Of a stretch of 64,000 nt of DNA, positions 26,720 through 35,385 are shown piece after piece. Source of the DNA: Bacteroides helcogenes P 36-108. Its GTDB lineage: Bacteria; Bacteroidota; Bacteroidia; Bacteroidales; Bacteroidaceae. How positions within the stretch are numbered: the stretch's first letter is position 1; each line of letters begins with the position of its first letter. The stretch lies in assembly GCF_000186225.1 (NCBI RefSeq), contig NC_014933.1, forward strand, positions 3,162,001-3,226,000, written 5' to 3'. The position numbers and the translations under genes were made by a program. Below the pieces are notes generated by a model. It was not told the DNA's origin, did not search any database, and worked only from the letters and a program-made list of their open reading frames with translations.

Positions 26720-29714
26720 AGCGATGGTCGGTGCGAGGGTTTGACATAATGGCTCCTTTTTCTGCTTCGGTCAGTCCATATAGTTCGTAGCACAACTGAT
26801 CAACCTCGTTCCAAAAGTTGTTTAACAGAGTATAGAAGCGAGATGCAGAAGAAATGTTGGTTGTGATTGCTGTATTCGCTTCTTCAATGCGTCGTGCTAC
26901 AATTGCAAGTCTCTGCATATGGTCGCTAAATGTGCGAAAATCATCGCACGGAAATGGCACAGGTACGAGGAACTGTTTGTTGAACTTATAGAAACCACCC
27001 TGCTGCGGATTGGCTATCGACTTAGCAAAATAGGCAAATGGAGTGGAGTTGATTACCGCTGCCATTGCATAGAGTTTATCGTCAGTCACATTTGGAATCT
27101 GCACAAAGAACATGTTGGCGTTGTCACAATAGGCATCCTCTTGCATCACGACTGCCGCTTGCGGATTCTGTGTGGTCATCGGTATGCAGAGTTTCTTATA
27201 AACAGCGTTATGGTTGTTGGCGCGGGTAAATAAATGCCAGTTTTCATTGCGGTCTAACGTCGGGAAACGATCGGGAACGGTTTGTACATTATTTTCAATT
27301 ATGGCACGGTTCTCTCGCAAATACCTGCCTGCAAAAGGATAGCGACGTTCGTAGTCGGAAAACAGGATTGGTTGAACACAACCGTTTACCACATCGTAAG
27401 GGAACAGAATGTAGGTCGTATCTTGACGGACCGACAGCGGCACAAACTGATCGTTACAGAGTAGCACACGGCAAGCACCCCGTTCTACTCGCAGATTTTC
27501 GCAAAGAGAAGTACTTCCGTAGATATAATCCTCGTCGATATGGTCAACAACAATGTGGAAAGCATCATCCCACAGTACTTGCACACCAACCTTAATGTTA
27601 CAAACTTCTCCTAACGTTCCAAGTTCGTTAGCTAGTCGTACACGCAGCGCATTGGTTTGGTAATTCTCAAACGTCCACGGCGTTTCAGTGATTGTATCTT
27701 TTGCAATATTAATACATTCGCCGTTGATACTGCTTGTGTACTTGATTGTTTCTTCATTCATCGCTGACTTATCGCACACAACAATGGCAACGTATGTGAT
27801 TCGGTCTTCAAACATATCTGTTTCTGTATAGTCATAGACAGTACGTAGTAAACGTCCGTCACTCAACAGTTTGCGGATGCCTTTGCCGTATTCAGTTTTG
27901 AAGAATCGTTTTTGCACAATATAGCCAAGACTGCCATATTCGTTCAGTAATTCTATTCCTCGTTCGATAAATGGAATGGCAAGGTCAATTTTGCCATTTC
28001 TACTCGAACCGTAACGCTGTTTAATATAAACTGACATACAAGGCAAAGCCACGTTATAGTTTTTCACTTCAACATATGGAGGATTACCGATAACGAAGTC
28101 AAAACCACCGCTATCGAAAACATCGCTGAAGGCAGTCCTATAGTCGAAAATGTTAGTCGCTGCAAGTTCTTCAAGATTTTCAGTTATACTTGAAACACGT
28201 TCCATTATGTCTGGTTCAACAAGTGAGTTGCCACATTTGATATTTACGCCCACCCCATGCAAAATTTGCGAACCGTAAAGACCTGCGTTATTGAAATCGC
28301 TTGGTTCGTAGCCGTCGATTATCTTCAACGACAACGAAAGTTTTGCAACCTCTACGCACTCCTGGTTAATATCAACTCCGTGTAAGCACTGGTTCACTAT
28401 TAGCTTACGCCCTCTCAAATTTAAGCATTTCTTTCCAACCTTTTCGTAGAGATATTGGTCGGGCAAAGAGTCTTGTTTTCCCTCGATATTACGTTCTATC
28501 TGTGTTGATAGATGGTCGTAGATGCTCACAAGAAAAACACCGCTGCCACAAGCAGGGTCAAGAATCTTTAAGTCAAGAATCTGTTCATTCGTGAGCGATT
28601 GCAAATATTGGGGTGCTATTGTGCAATCAATTGTATTTTGCACAATGTGTTCGGGTGTTGTTACCGCCCCATTACTTTTGCGGAACTCCGACTTAAGAAC
28701 GTTGCCAAGTATTCCGCATTCATCATATTCAAGATGGTAACCGAGGAATAAATCGTAAATGTCACTGATGCTTTTCAGTGGAATTACATCGAAACAATAA
28801 GGTGATGGATAGTAGAGGTAAGATAGTAGTTCTTCAAAAACGGCATTGTCGATATTCAGACTCTGAATATGATTGATACGGACAAACATCGGACCATCAT
28901 AATGCTCATAAAAAGCGAAGTAAGACGACCGCTTGAACTGTGCCCAGAAATCTGTTCTAGAAAAGTCTTTCAACAGTCCGTCTCTCTCTAATCCACGAGC
29001 TTCGCAAACACGGATGAATAATATGCGGTTGAGAATTATTTGCGTCCAAAGATTGAGGTCGGCAATGCTGATTGCACTGTGGTTCCCATCGATGATTGCT
29101 TGTGCAAGATTGAGCCGCACGTTACTCAATGCTTTTGAAAAATTTTTGTCGATAGAATCCTTGCCGACAAATCTCACGTTTTGGTTATTATTGATTGCCT
29201 CCTTGCGTCCCAAGAAACTGTTTAGACGGTCGAAATTATCCTCATAGCATTCCGATTTCAAATAAAGCACGCGGGCAAAGTCGCCATTGTCAGAATGGCG
29301 AGGCATGGCTGTGCAATCGTAAATAGCTAGTTCGTCCATGTTTGTTACCACAGAGTATTTTGCTCCAATTGACCAGCCGTATGAACGAATTTGGAAAGCA
29401 ATGTTCTTGTCGTCTTTAATATTCACTGTTCGCTTCTTCGCATCAAGGAAAAACAGGCGAACTCGCCCATTCATCAATGTATAGTCTGGGCGTGTATTTG
29501 TCGAACCAATTTCGTTCAATGCAGTTCGCTCCGCAGTCTCGAGTGGAACTTCCTGCAACACATGATTAGTATTTCTTACATCCCAATCAAACACAGCAAG
29601 CATTTGGTTTATCCAAGTGCGCGTTGTTTCTTCTGAAGCCATCTCTAGCTCCCCACGTCTGCAAGCTTCCTGATAGCTTGCCACAAATATCTTGAAATCG
29701 TCAATCCTTGCCAT
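26712..29714 (-). CDS. type IIG restriction enzyme/N6-adenine methyltransferase
   Basis: The 1000-residue single-chain restriction-modification protein has an N-terminal PD-(D/E)xK nuclease with RPDY (D77) and FLDAKK (D91, K93). The methyltransferase core has motif I DPACGSG at 386-392 and NPPY at 544-547, and a C-terminal TaqI-like specificity domain follows. The layout matches Eco57I-type enzymes that recognise an asymmetric site, cut at a distance and methylate one strand; that fits the separate methyltransferase encoded next. The XRE regulator upstream likely times expression during establishment. Confidence 0.87.
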   Translation of the reverse strand: MARIDDFKIFVASYQEACRRGELEMASEETTRTWINQMLAVFDWDVRNTNHVLQEVPLETAERTALNEIGSTNTRPDYTLMNGRVRLFFLDAKKRTVNIKDDKNIAFQIRSYGWSIGAKYSVVTNMDELAIYDCTAMPRHSDNGDFARVLYLKSECYEDNFDRLNSFLGRKEAINNNQNVRFVGKDSIDKNFSKALSNVRLNLAQAIIDGNHSAISIADLNLWTQIILNRILFIRVCEARGLERDGLLKDFSRTDFWAQFKRSSYFAFYEHYDGPMFVRINHIQSLNIDNAVFEELLSYLYYPSPYCFDVIPLKSISDIYDLFLGYHLEYDECGILGNVLKSEFRKSNGAVTTPEHIVQNTIDCTIAPQYLQSLTNEQILDLKILDPACGSGVFLVSIYDHLSTQIERNIEGKQDSLPDQYLYEKVGKKCLNLRGRKLIVNQCLHGVDINQECVEVAKLSLSLKIIDGYEPSDFNNAGLYGSQILHGVGVNIKCGNSLVEPDIMERVSSITENLEELAATNIFDYRTAFSDVFDSGGFDFVIGNPPYVEVKNYNVALPCMSVYIKQRYGSSRNGKIDLAIPFIERGIELLNEYGSLGYIVQKRFFKTEYGKGIRKLLSDGRLLRTVYDYTETDMFEDRITYVAIVVCDKSAMNEETIKYTSSINGECINIAKDTITETPWTFENYQTNALRVRLANELGTLGEVCNIKVGVQVLWDDAFHIVVDHIDEDYIYGSTSLCENLRVERGACRVLLCNDQFVPLSVRQDTTYILFPYDVVNGCVQPILFSDYERRYPFAGRYLRENRAIIENNVQTVPDRFPTLDRNENWHLFTRANNHNAVYKKLCIPMTTQNPQAAVVMQEDAYCDNANMFFVQIPNVTDDKLYAMAAVINSTPFAYFAKSIANPQQGGFYKFNKQFLVPVPFPCDDFRTFSDHMQRLAIVARRIEEANTAITTNISSASRFYTLLNNFWNEVDQLCYELYGLTEAEKGAIMSNPRTDHRYE

Positions 29715-29716
29715 AT

Positions 29717-30034
29717 TTAATCTTGATTATAATTTTTGCCCTTATATTTATTGTATTCTTCCATTTCTTCCGCTACCATGTAGAGAATTACGTTTGCATC
29801 TTCCTCATCTTCAACAAGGCTGTAAATCCTACCAGCCATCCAGTAGCGACGCAGCTCTTCGTAAGGAATACCATAGAAAAGAGCCAATTGACGTACTTGC
29901 TCATCGCGTGCTTGTCTATCGCCTTTCTCTATTTTGCAATATACAGCAGTATCCATATCAATTCCCGCTGCAACTTGTCGCTGCAACAGATTGTGTGATT
30001 CCCGTAGTTCTCTAAGTTTATCTTGGAAAAGCAT
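29717..30034 (-). CDS. XRE-family HTH regulator (controller-protein-like)
   Basis: The 105-residue protein has an N-terminal XRE helix-turn-helix (LRELRESHNLLQRQVAAGI, then YCKIEKGDR) and a C-terminal acidic tail. It is the first gene of the restriction operon and ends 2 bp before the type IIG start. By analogy with restriction-modification C proteins it probably binds the palindrome at 30089-30105 and controls the operon. Confidence 0.8.
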   Translation of the reverse strand: MLFQDKLRELRESHNLLQRQVAAGIDMDTAVYCKIEKGDRQARDEQVRQLALFYGIPYEELRRYWMAGRIYSLVEDEEDANVILYMVAEEMEEYNKYKGKNYNQD

Positions 30035-30051
30035 AATAAATAATTTGAGGG

Positions 30052-30105
30052 CAAAGATACGAAGAATTTTTCATTCAACAATAGATTATTGACAAAATTT
30101 GTCAA
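30052..30105 (-). promoter_or_regulatory. promoter and palindromic operator of the restriction operon
   Basis: The minus strand carries TATCTTTG at 30059-30052, 17 bp before the XRE start. A perfect odd-centred palindrome TTGACAAAATTTGTCAA lies at 30089-30105, just upstream of the expected -33 position, a plausible binding site for the XRE protein. Confidence 0.6.
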
Positions 30106-31220
30106 GACAATCAAAAGCCTATTCTTTCGTCCTTTATTATTTCTATCCCTTAAGAGCAATTTTCTAAGTATGTTTTTGTCGATACAATTTTATAGTCTAA
30201 TCCAACAAGTGGGTAGCTTTGTATGTCTCACGAATTCCCGTTACCCCAAAACAACTTTTTGAATTGTTGGAAACTATAGCTACATTGTGTTTCAAATATC
30301 TTTCTCTCAGTGGCAGAATTACAAACTATAGTTTTGTATGCGAGGAACAACTTGAAAATACCTTATCAATATTCTTTGTCACTGTTATTTGAAGAGATAT
30401 AATCCGACTATTAGTTTTGCCATTTATGACGATTGCTTGGAAATAGCAAGTTCTTGTATGTTTTCACCGCAGATAACTTCTAAAAACATAAAGGAGTCTC
30501 ATGAACCACTACCACACAATTTGAAAGTAGCAAAAGTTCTTTATCGTATGAAATATCAGGAGAATTAGGATAGCGGTGCAAAGCGTATCATGAATGTTTG
30601 AAAATGTTGCCCGACTTCGGAGAGGTAACCCTGCTCCCTGTAAGGGCAAGGCGTTTTCATGACTGCTCAAAACCTTTTGAGCGGCTGAAAACATACCTTG
30701 CCAGTGCCAGGTGGCACTACCTTTTCGAGCAACTCAAAACATTTTGAGTTGCTGAAAAGACATCTTGCTGTGTTCTGGAGAACACAAGAATCCTCCTGAA
30801 ATCGGATTGCAGATTGTAACCAGAATTACCCCATGTTCTATACTTACATAAATGTCCTGCCTCATTGTCCGTCATCAGACTGATAGTAAGGAATACTTGC
30901 TTGTTGGTAAGTGCGCTGACCACAATGTCAGTATGTCCACTGACTGGTCAGTCTGTTTACAAACCGACTAACAGCACCAACAAGTGCATGGACGTATGCA
31001 TGAATGGACGCTAATACGACATACAACCACCAATGCGCATGAATGGGGGGCTGTATAAAATGAATCTGCAAATAAATATACATCCTTTCGGTTGCTGAAC
31101 CGGACAAACACTGCCATACCGACGCAGCAAGCAGCCACTTCCGTATTTTGCATTGTTATCGGTTGGAAAAGCCATTTCTTTGCAGCGTAAAACGAATAAT
31201 AACAGTAAAAACAGACCTAT
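30106..31220. other. long non-coding stretch with palindromes, possible element regulatory or transfer region
   Basis: About 1.1 kb with no convincing gene. Its left half is AT-rich and featureless. The right half contains the palindrome cluster at 30645-30786 and a further ACTGACTGGTCAGT palindrome at 30939-30952. It separates the defence operon from the divergent Xis-like genes. It could hold an origin of transfer or replication, but no relaxase is visible in the window. Confidence 0.4.
30645..30786. repeat. cluster of four hairpins arranged as two related units
   Basis: Hairpin 1 (30645-30702) centres on GCTCAAAA-CC-TTTTGAGC and hairpin 2 (30703-30718) is AGTGCCA-GG-TGGCACT. Hairpin 3 (30721-30759) centres on ACTCAAAA-CA-TTTTGAGT and hairpin 4 (30769-30786) is TGTGTTCT-GG-AGAACACA. 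Each unit is a CTCAAAA palindrome, a GCTGAAAA spacer and a GTG...CAC palindrome with a GG loop. Arm sequences differ between units but remain self-complementary. Confidence 0.7.
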
Positions 31221-31532
31221 ATGGAAATTGTATCAATTGAGAAAGGAACATTTGAGGAGATGATGGCGAGGTTTGAGGGCTTCGTCCATCGCATGGAGCA
31301 TCTTTGTGAACGTCACAATGAGAGAGGGATGAGCGGATGGCTCGACAATCAGGACGTGTGCCGTATGCTGAACATCAGTCCGAGAACCTTGCAGACGCTC
31401 CGTGACAACGGAACGCTGGCATACTCGCAGATAAGCCACAAGACCTATTATCTGCCCGAAGACGTGAAACGTATTGTCCCAGTCGTGGAGGACAGACGCA
31501 AGGAGGCAAGATACAAGGGAAAGAGCATCTAA
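31221..31532 (+). CDS. helix-turn-helix protein, Xis-like
   Basis: The 103-residue protein has a MerR/excisionase-type winged helix in its second half (WLDNQDVCRMLNISPRTLQT, then YYLPEDVKRI). Pairs of such proteins are regular components of CTnDOT-type and mobilisable Bacteroides elements, where the Xis2c/Xis2d-type pair bends DNA for excision or regulates transfer genes. A second paralogue follows 24 bp downstream in the same orientation. Confidence 0.75.
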   Translation: MEIVSIEKGTFEEMMARFEGFVHRMEHLCERHNERGMSGWLDNQDVCRMLNISPRTLQTLRDNGTLAYSQISHKTYYLPEDVKRIVPVVEDRRKEARYKGKSI

Positions 31533-31556
31533 ACAATAACCACTAAAATCCAAAGA

Positions 31557-31865
31557 ATGATGAACGAACTTATAACAAATGACAACGAGAGGATAATCCG
31601 ATTTTTCAAAAGCCTTGAACGAATACACGGCAGTGTGGAGCGTATGACCAAGGATTACCGTCCGACACTAGGCGGTGAACGCTTCTTTACCGACAAGGAG
31701 GTTTCAGAACGGTTGAAGGTAAGCCGAAGAACTCTCCAAGATTACCGTAACGGGGGATATATGCCGTATATCCAGCTCGGCGGAAAGATACTCTACCGAG
31801 AGAGTGATATAGAGCGGATATTGCAGGACGGCTACCGCAAGGCTTTCCGAATGACGGGCACGTGA
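31557..31865 (+). CDS. helix-turn-helix protein, Xis-like
   Basis: This 102-residue paralogue of the preceding gene has the HTH_17-type motif FFTDKEVSERLKVSRRTLQD and the wing ILYRESDIERIL. It is probably the second subunit of an excision/regulation pair for the nested element. Confidence 0.75.
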   Translation: MMNELITNDNERIIRFFKSLERIHGSVERMTKDYRPTLGGERFFTDKEVSERLKVSRRTLQDYRNGGYMPYIQLGGKILYRESDIERILQDGYRKAFRMTGT

Positions 31866-32207
31866 TTTTCTTGAAAGAGTGAAGTTTGCCGTCTGCCATC
31901 CGTCTTTGCGCAAGCAATGGGCAGAAACAAAACAGAGGCGGCATACAGTCGGGCTGAAATATAAGCCTGTCTGTATGCCGCCTCTGGCATTCTCTGATTT
32001 TCCGTCAGTCGTTCGTTTCCGCTGCCGGATGCCCGATGAGTGTGTGGCTGACTGATGCAGGGTTTTCGGGCAGAATACGCTTGCCGCCTGTCGGCAAGGA
32101 AGATTGTGGCTGAAACGGCTCTGCCGCCCGACCTTGCCTCTGGCAATCCTGCCATATAATACCTTTGCATCCGTGCTTCGGAAATGGATGGCTGACGGAA
32201 TGGAAAT
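31866..32207. other. non-coding gap with a 16-bp inverted repeat and a plus-strand promoter-like box
   Basis: No gene is seen. A perfect inverted repeat (CAGAGGCGGCATACAG at 31933-31948, complement at 31971-31986) has a 22-nt loop that can itself pair in part. It could terminate both the HTH genes and the convergent gene ending at 32208, though no T-run follows. TACCTTTG at 32160-32167 reads rightward into the gene on the opposite strand. Confidence 0.5.
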
Positions 32208-32582
32208 TCAGTTGTACCACGGGTTAGACTTGTTTCCGCATGGAATGAACAGGGAAACGGATGAATTACCGTTTCTTGAACACATCTTATCGGTTATGAA
32301 CTTCCGAAAGCGGATACTTCCACTGCTCCGTATCCTGAAAGCGATAGCAATGACCATCTCAATGCCGTATGTGTCAAGGCTTACACCATCAGGCTGTCTT
32401 ACATACAGCATTGTCTCGCTCTCGTCCAGTTCCTTGTTCCTGTAAATGGCATGGATAGCCTTGCGTATATCACCTGAGAACACTCCGAACATATCTGCCA
32501 TCTCGAATTTGGTCATCCATACCGCTGTCTTCGGTATAGTTACCGTACCTGCCTCATTCATTGTTATGATACCTCTTTCCAT
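32208..32582 (-). CDS. conserved mobile-element protein, unknown function
   Basis: A 124-residue protein with an N-terminal HTH-like region (WMTKFEMADMFGVFSGDIRKAI) and a segment DTYGIEMVIAIAFRI that recalls the N-terminus of RhuM-type proteins (compare SVDYYNLDAIISVGYRV in the RhuM gene at 42023). It lies 7 bp after the recombinase gene in the same direction. Small genes of this type often accompany integrases in Bacteroides elements. Confidence 0.55.
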   Translation of the reverse strand: MERGIITMNEAGTVTIPKTAVWMTKFEMADMFGVFSGDIRKAIHAIYRNKELDESETMLYVRQPDGVSLDTYGIEMVIAIAFRIRSSGSIRFRKFITDKMCSRNGNSSVSLFIPCGNKSNPWYN

Positions 32583-32589
32583 AGTGTCT

Positions 32590-33846
32590 TTATTTTTTAG
32601 TCGTTACTTTCTTATCAGTCTTATCGGTCGGTTCTTCTTTGCTTTTTTCGCCAGCCGAATTCTTTTTTCGGCGTTCCATCAGTATGTCCATATCCTTGGA
32701 TATTTTATCATCTGTGATACGTGCATATCCCTGTGTGGTGGAGATATTGGAGTGCCCCATCATCTTGGCAATGCTCTCAATGGGCAGTCCTGCCGAAATA
32801 AGGAAGGTTCCGAAACTATGCCTTGCGGCATGATAGCTCAAGTTTTCCTCCTTACCGATAGCAACACCCAACTCGTGTATCTCAAACCAGAGTGCGTCAC
32901 GGCTCGGAAGAGGGAATACGGGCTGTTCGTCATTGGTCGTATTATACAGTGTCAGTATCTTTTCCGCAATAGGATGCAGCGGAATGAAAGCTTCAATTTT
33001 CGTCTTCCGTCTGTTGATGCGGATATATCTTCGTCCTTCTGCATTTGCCCCGATATGGTGGGGATAGAGCAGCTCGATGTCGGCATAGGCAAGCCCTGTA
33101 AGGGATGAGAATATGAATGCGTGTCGGGCAAGCTCCATGCGTCTGTCGTGCATCGGGGTTGCAAGTATTTTCTTGAACTCGTCACGGCTGATATACCGGT
33201 GCTTGGGGGCAGGCTTCTTCTCATATTCCACATCCTCAATGGGGTTCACACGTATGATTTCCTTGTCCACGGCAAGATACATGAGCCTGTTCAGCCAACG
33301 CAAACTGTGGTTAATTTGTCCGTAGCCTAAGTTCTTGGCATTTTTCAGATAAGCCTTGAGCGACTTGCCGAACTCTTCCGTAACATCTTCAAGAAGGATG
33401 TCCTTCTTGCCGTTTGAGAGCAGAAACTCCGAAACATATTGTTGGTAGTATCGGGATGCACGGTAGCTTGATATGGAATCTATCTCTTTGGAACGCACTC
33501 TCAGACGTTCACGTTCCACTTCTCCCATTTCAAGCAGTGTGGTCGGCAGGATATTTTGCTTGCATATATGGTTCTTCAAAGTCTCGGCACTGACCGCACT
33601 GTTTGATTTGAGGATTTCATCGTATGCCTTTTCCGTCTGTCTGCAAAACTCCTGAAGGCGGTTGTTCTCTCGGTTGTTCCTTATCTCACCCGTCTTGCTG
33701 TTCCATTCCTCGGGTTTGCAGCTGATGCCTGTACTGATGGCGGTCTGTTTTCCGTCAATGGTAATTCGGCAGAGTATGGCAGTTGTTCCGTCAGCCTTTA
33801 CCTTGCTGCGGTTGATATAGGGTAAGAGTGTGAATGTACTTCTCAT
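32590..33846 (-). CDS. tyrosine recombinase 2 of the nested element
   Basis: The 418-residue integrase has an arm-binding N-domain, a SAM-like core-binding domain and a full catalytic domain. RHAFIFSSLTGLAY carries the box I Arg, YHAARHSFGTFL the HxxRH box, and GHSNISTTQGYARI the H and the nucleophilic Tyr. It is the second of a tandem pair, 13 bp after the first. Tandem recombinases are common in Bacteroidales transposon-like elements; either or both may be needed for integration. Confidence 0.88.
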   Translation of the reverse strand: MRSTFTLLPYINRSKVKADGTTAILCRITIDGKQTAISTGISCKPEEWNSKTGEIRNNRENNRLQEFCRQTEKAYDEILKSNSAVSAETLKNHICKQNILPTTLLEMGEVERERLRVRSKEIDSISSYRASRYYQQYVSEFLLSNGKKDILLEDVTEEFGKSLKAYLKNAKNLGYGQINHSLRWLNRLMYLAVDKEIIRVNPIEDVEYEKKPAPKHRYISRDEFKKILATPMHDRRMELARHAFIFSSLTGLAYADIELLYPHHIGANAEGRRYIRINRRKTKIEAFIPLHPIAEKILTLYNTTNDEQPVFPLPSRDALWFEIHELGVAIGKEENLSYHAARHSFGTFLISAGLPIESIAKMMGHSNISTTQGYARITDDKISKDMDILMERRKKNSAGEKSKEEPTDKTDKKVTTKK

Positions 33847-33859
33847 TTCATTTCTTGTT

Positions 33860-35092
33860 TTAAAGGGTTAGTTGGAAATCTTGGGTGGCTTCTATGAACC
33901 TGTCCATGTCCTCAAAAAGTTTCTTAGGGCTTACACGGGCATAAACTTGTGTGGTGGTAATATTGGAGTGTCCCAACATCCTGCTGATGGTTTCAATGGG
34001 TACACCTGCCTCAAGCGTGATAAGCGAGGCGAAACTGTGCCGGGCTTGATGATAGCACAAATCATCCTTGATTTCAGCCAAAGCCGCCAACGCTTTCATG
34101 TGGCGTTTAAGGTTTGGATGGTGCATCATCGGAAACAGTGTATCACGGTTCTCATCCCTGTACTTCTCAATCAGTGCGATGGCTTCGGGCAGAAGTTTGA
34201 CACTGGCACGGAGTTCATTCTTCTTTCTTCTGTATTTAAGCCACAGAGCACCGTCCTCATCCGTAAACAGGTTGTCTTTTGCGGTGATGGTTACAATGTC
34301 AATGTAGGATACTCCGGTATAACAGGCAAAGAGGAAGAGGTCTCTTGCCAGACGGTGCGATTTACGGTATTCCGGTATTTCCACATCGCGGACTTTCTCA
34401 AACGATTCACGGCTCAACGCTCTCGGAGTCTTATCTGTTTGCTTAGGCAGAGTAAAATGTTGGAAGTGGAACTTGTCGGCATAACCATCCTTGAATGCTT
34501 TCCTGCATACTTTTTTCAGGATGGCGAGATAATGCCTGACCGTATCAATGGCATATCCCTTCTCCCCGGTGACGAAACTCTGATAGTCATGGATGAACGT
34601 CTCATCAACCTGTCCGAAAGCAAGGTCTTTTGTCTTGTACCTGCTCCCGATGAACTCCGCAAGTGTACATCTCATGTAATGGTATGTAGAATAGCTGGAT
34701 TTGGCACGGTCTATGCCGATGCGTGATTTAATGTCGTCACAGATTACATCTGTCATTCTCAGCAAGGTCATCTGTGTTTCCATGCTGCCCTGAAACTTCT
34801 CCTTGACATCTGCCGCCTCAAAGTCCGTGTTTCTCTCAACAAGGGTATCGAATGCACTGTTTACTGCCAAGAGTAATTTGTCAATCTTTGCATTCGTTTC
34901 CACAGCTTCCTTGCTTTTGCCGTTCAGTCGGCTTTCCCTCGGATTCCATAGTTCGGGAGTGCAGGACAGTTTGCTGCTGAACTGCGACATGGTACGGTTC
35001 ACGGTGATGCGTCCCATGATGGGAGCCTTGCCCGACTTGTCCAGTCCGCTCTTTTTAAGGTAGAGCAGCACCTTGAATTTTTCTACTTTCAT
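33860..35092 (-). CDS. tyrosine recombinase 1 of the nested element
   Basis: The 410-residue integrase has the same three-domain layout as its neighbour. Catalytic landmarks are RDLFLFACYTGVSY (box I Arg), YHQARHSFASLI (HxxRH) and GHSNITTTQVYARV (Tyr). It starts about 300 bp from the right junction of the nested element at 35390, the expected position for an element-encoded integrase. It is preceded by a -7 box flanked by an inverted repeat. Confidence 0.88.
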   Translation of the reverse strand: MKVEKFKVLLYLKKSGLDKSGKAPIMGRITVNRTMSQFSSKLSCTPELWNPRESRLNGKSKEAVETNAKIDKLLLAVNSAFDTLVERNTDFEAADVKEKFQGSMETQMTLLRMTDVICDDIKSRIGIDRAKSSYSTYHYMRCTLAEFIGSRYKTKDLAFGQVDETFIHDYQSFVTGEKGYAIDTVRHYLAILKKVCRKAFKDGYADKFHFQHFTLPKQTDKTPRALSRESFEKVRDVEIPEYRKSHRLARDLFLFACYTGVSYIDIVTITAKDNLFTDEDGALWLKYRRKKNELRASVKLLPEAIALIEKYRDENRDTLFPMMHHPNLKRHMKALAALAEIKDDLCYHQARHSFASLITLEAGVPIETISRMLGHSNITTTQVYARVSPKKLFEDMDRFIEATQDFQLTL

Positions 35093-35136
35093 AACGCTTA
35101 TTTTTAGTTGGCAAAATTACTACTGTTATAAGCGTT
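35093..35136 (-). promoter_or_regulatory. integrase promoter flanked by an inverted repeat
   Basis: TAATTTTG on the minus strand (35119-35112) is a good -7 box. AACGCTTAT (35093-35101) and ATAAGCGTT (35128-35136) form a perfect 9-bp inverted repeat around it, a likely operator for repression of the recombinase genes. Confidence 0.55.
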
Positions 35137-35385
35137 CCTTGATACGCAAAACATTGTGTATAAGTGCAAAATAAACGGTGAGGGCTTCTTTTCCTTGCCC
35201 ACCGTTACCTAAAGTCCTTTCGGTAACAGACGGCTAACGGTTTGGTAACTGAACAATCTCAATATTCCGTATCCTTTTGCGTTTTCATAACTCTGCAAAA
35301 TAATGCAATTCAGTTCATTTCTAACAACTTACGTTTTATCCTTACTATCTCTCTTTTGCCTGCTTTATGGGGCACTTTCCATCTT
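35137..35385. other. right-end non-coding region of the nested element
   Basis: No gene is seen. Several GTTACC/GGTAAC motifs (around 35204, 35221 and 35240) may be integrase arm sites. Confidence 0.4.

Noticed and set aside
30367..30570. Open frame of about 65 codons in the long gap (ending VLYRMKYQEN)
   Set aside because: No start codon in a sensible position, no ribosome-binding site and no family resemblance; probably chance.
30645..30786. Ordinary rho-independent terminators
   Set aside because: Four hairpins in 140 bp without T-runs and without genes ending nearby do not fit simple terminators.
33872..34726. 284-codon plus-strand open frame
   Set aside because: Antisense to the full-length tyrosine recombinase with an intact catalytic set.
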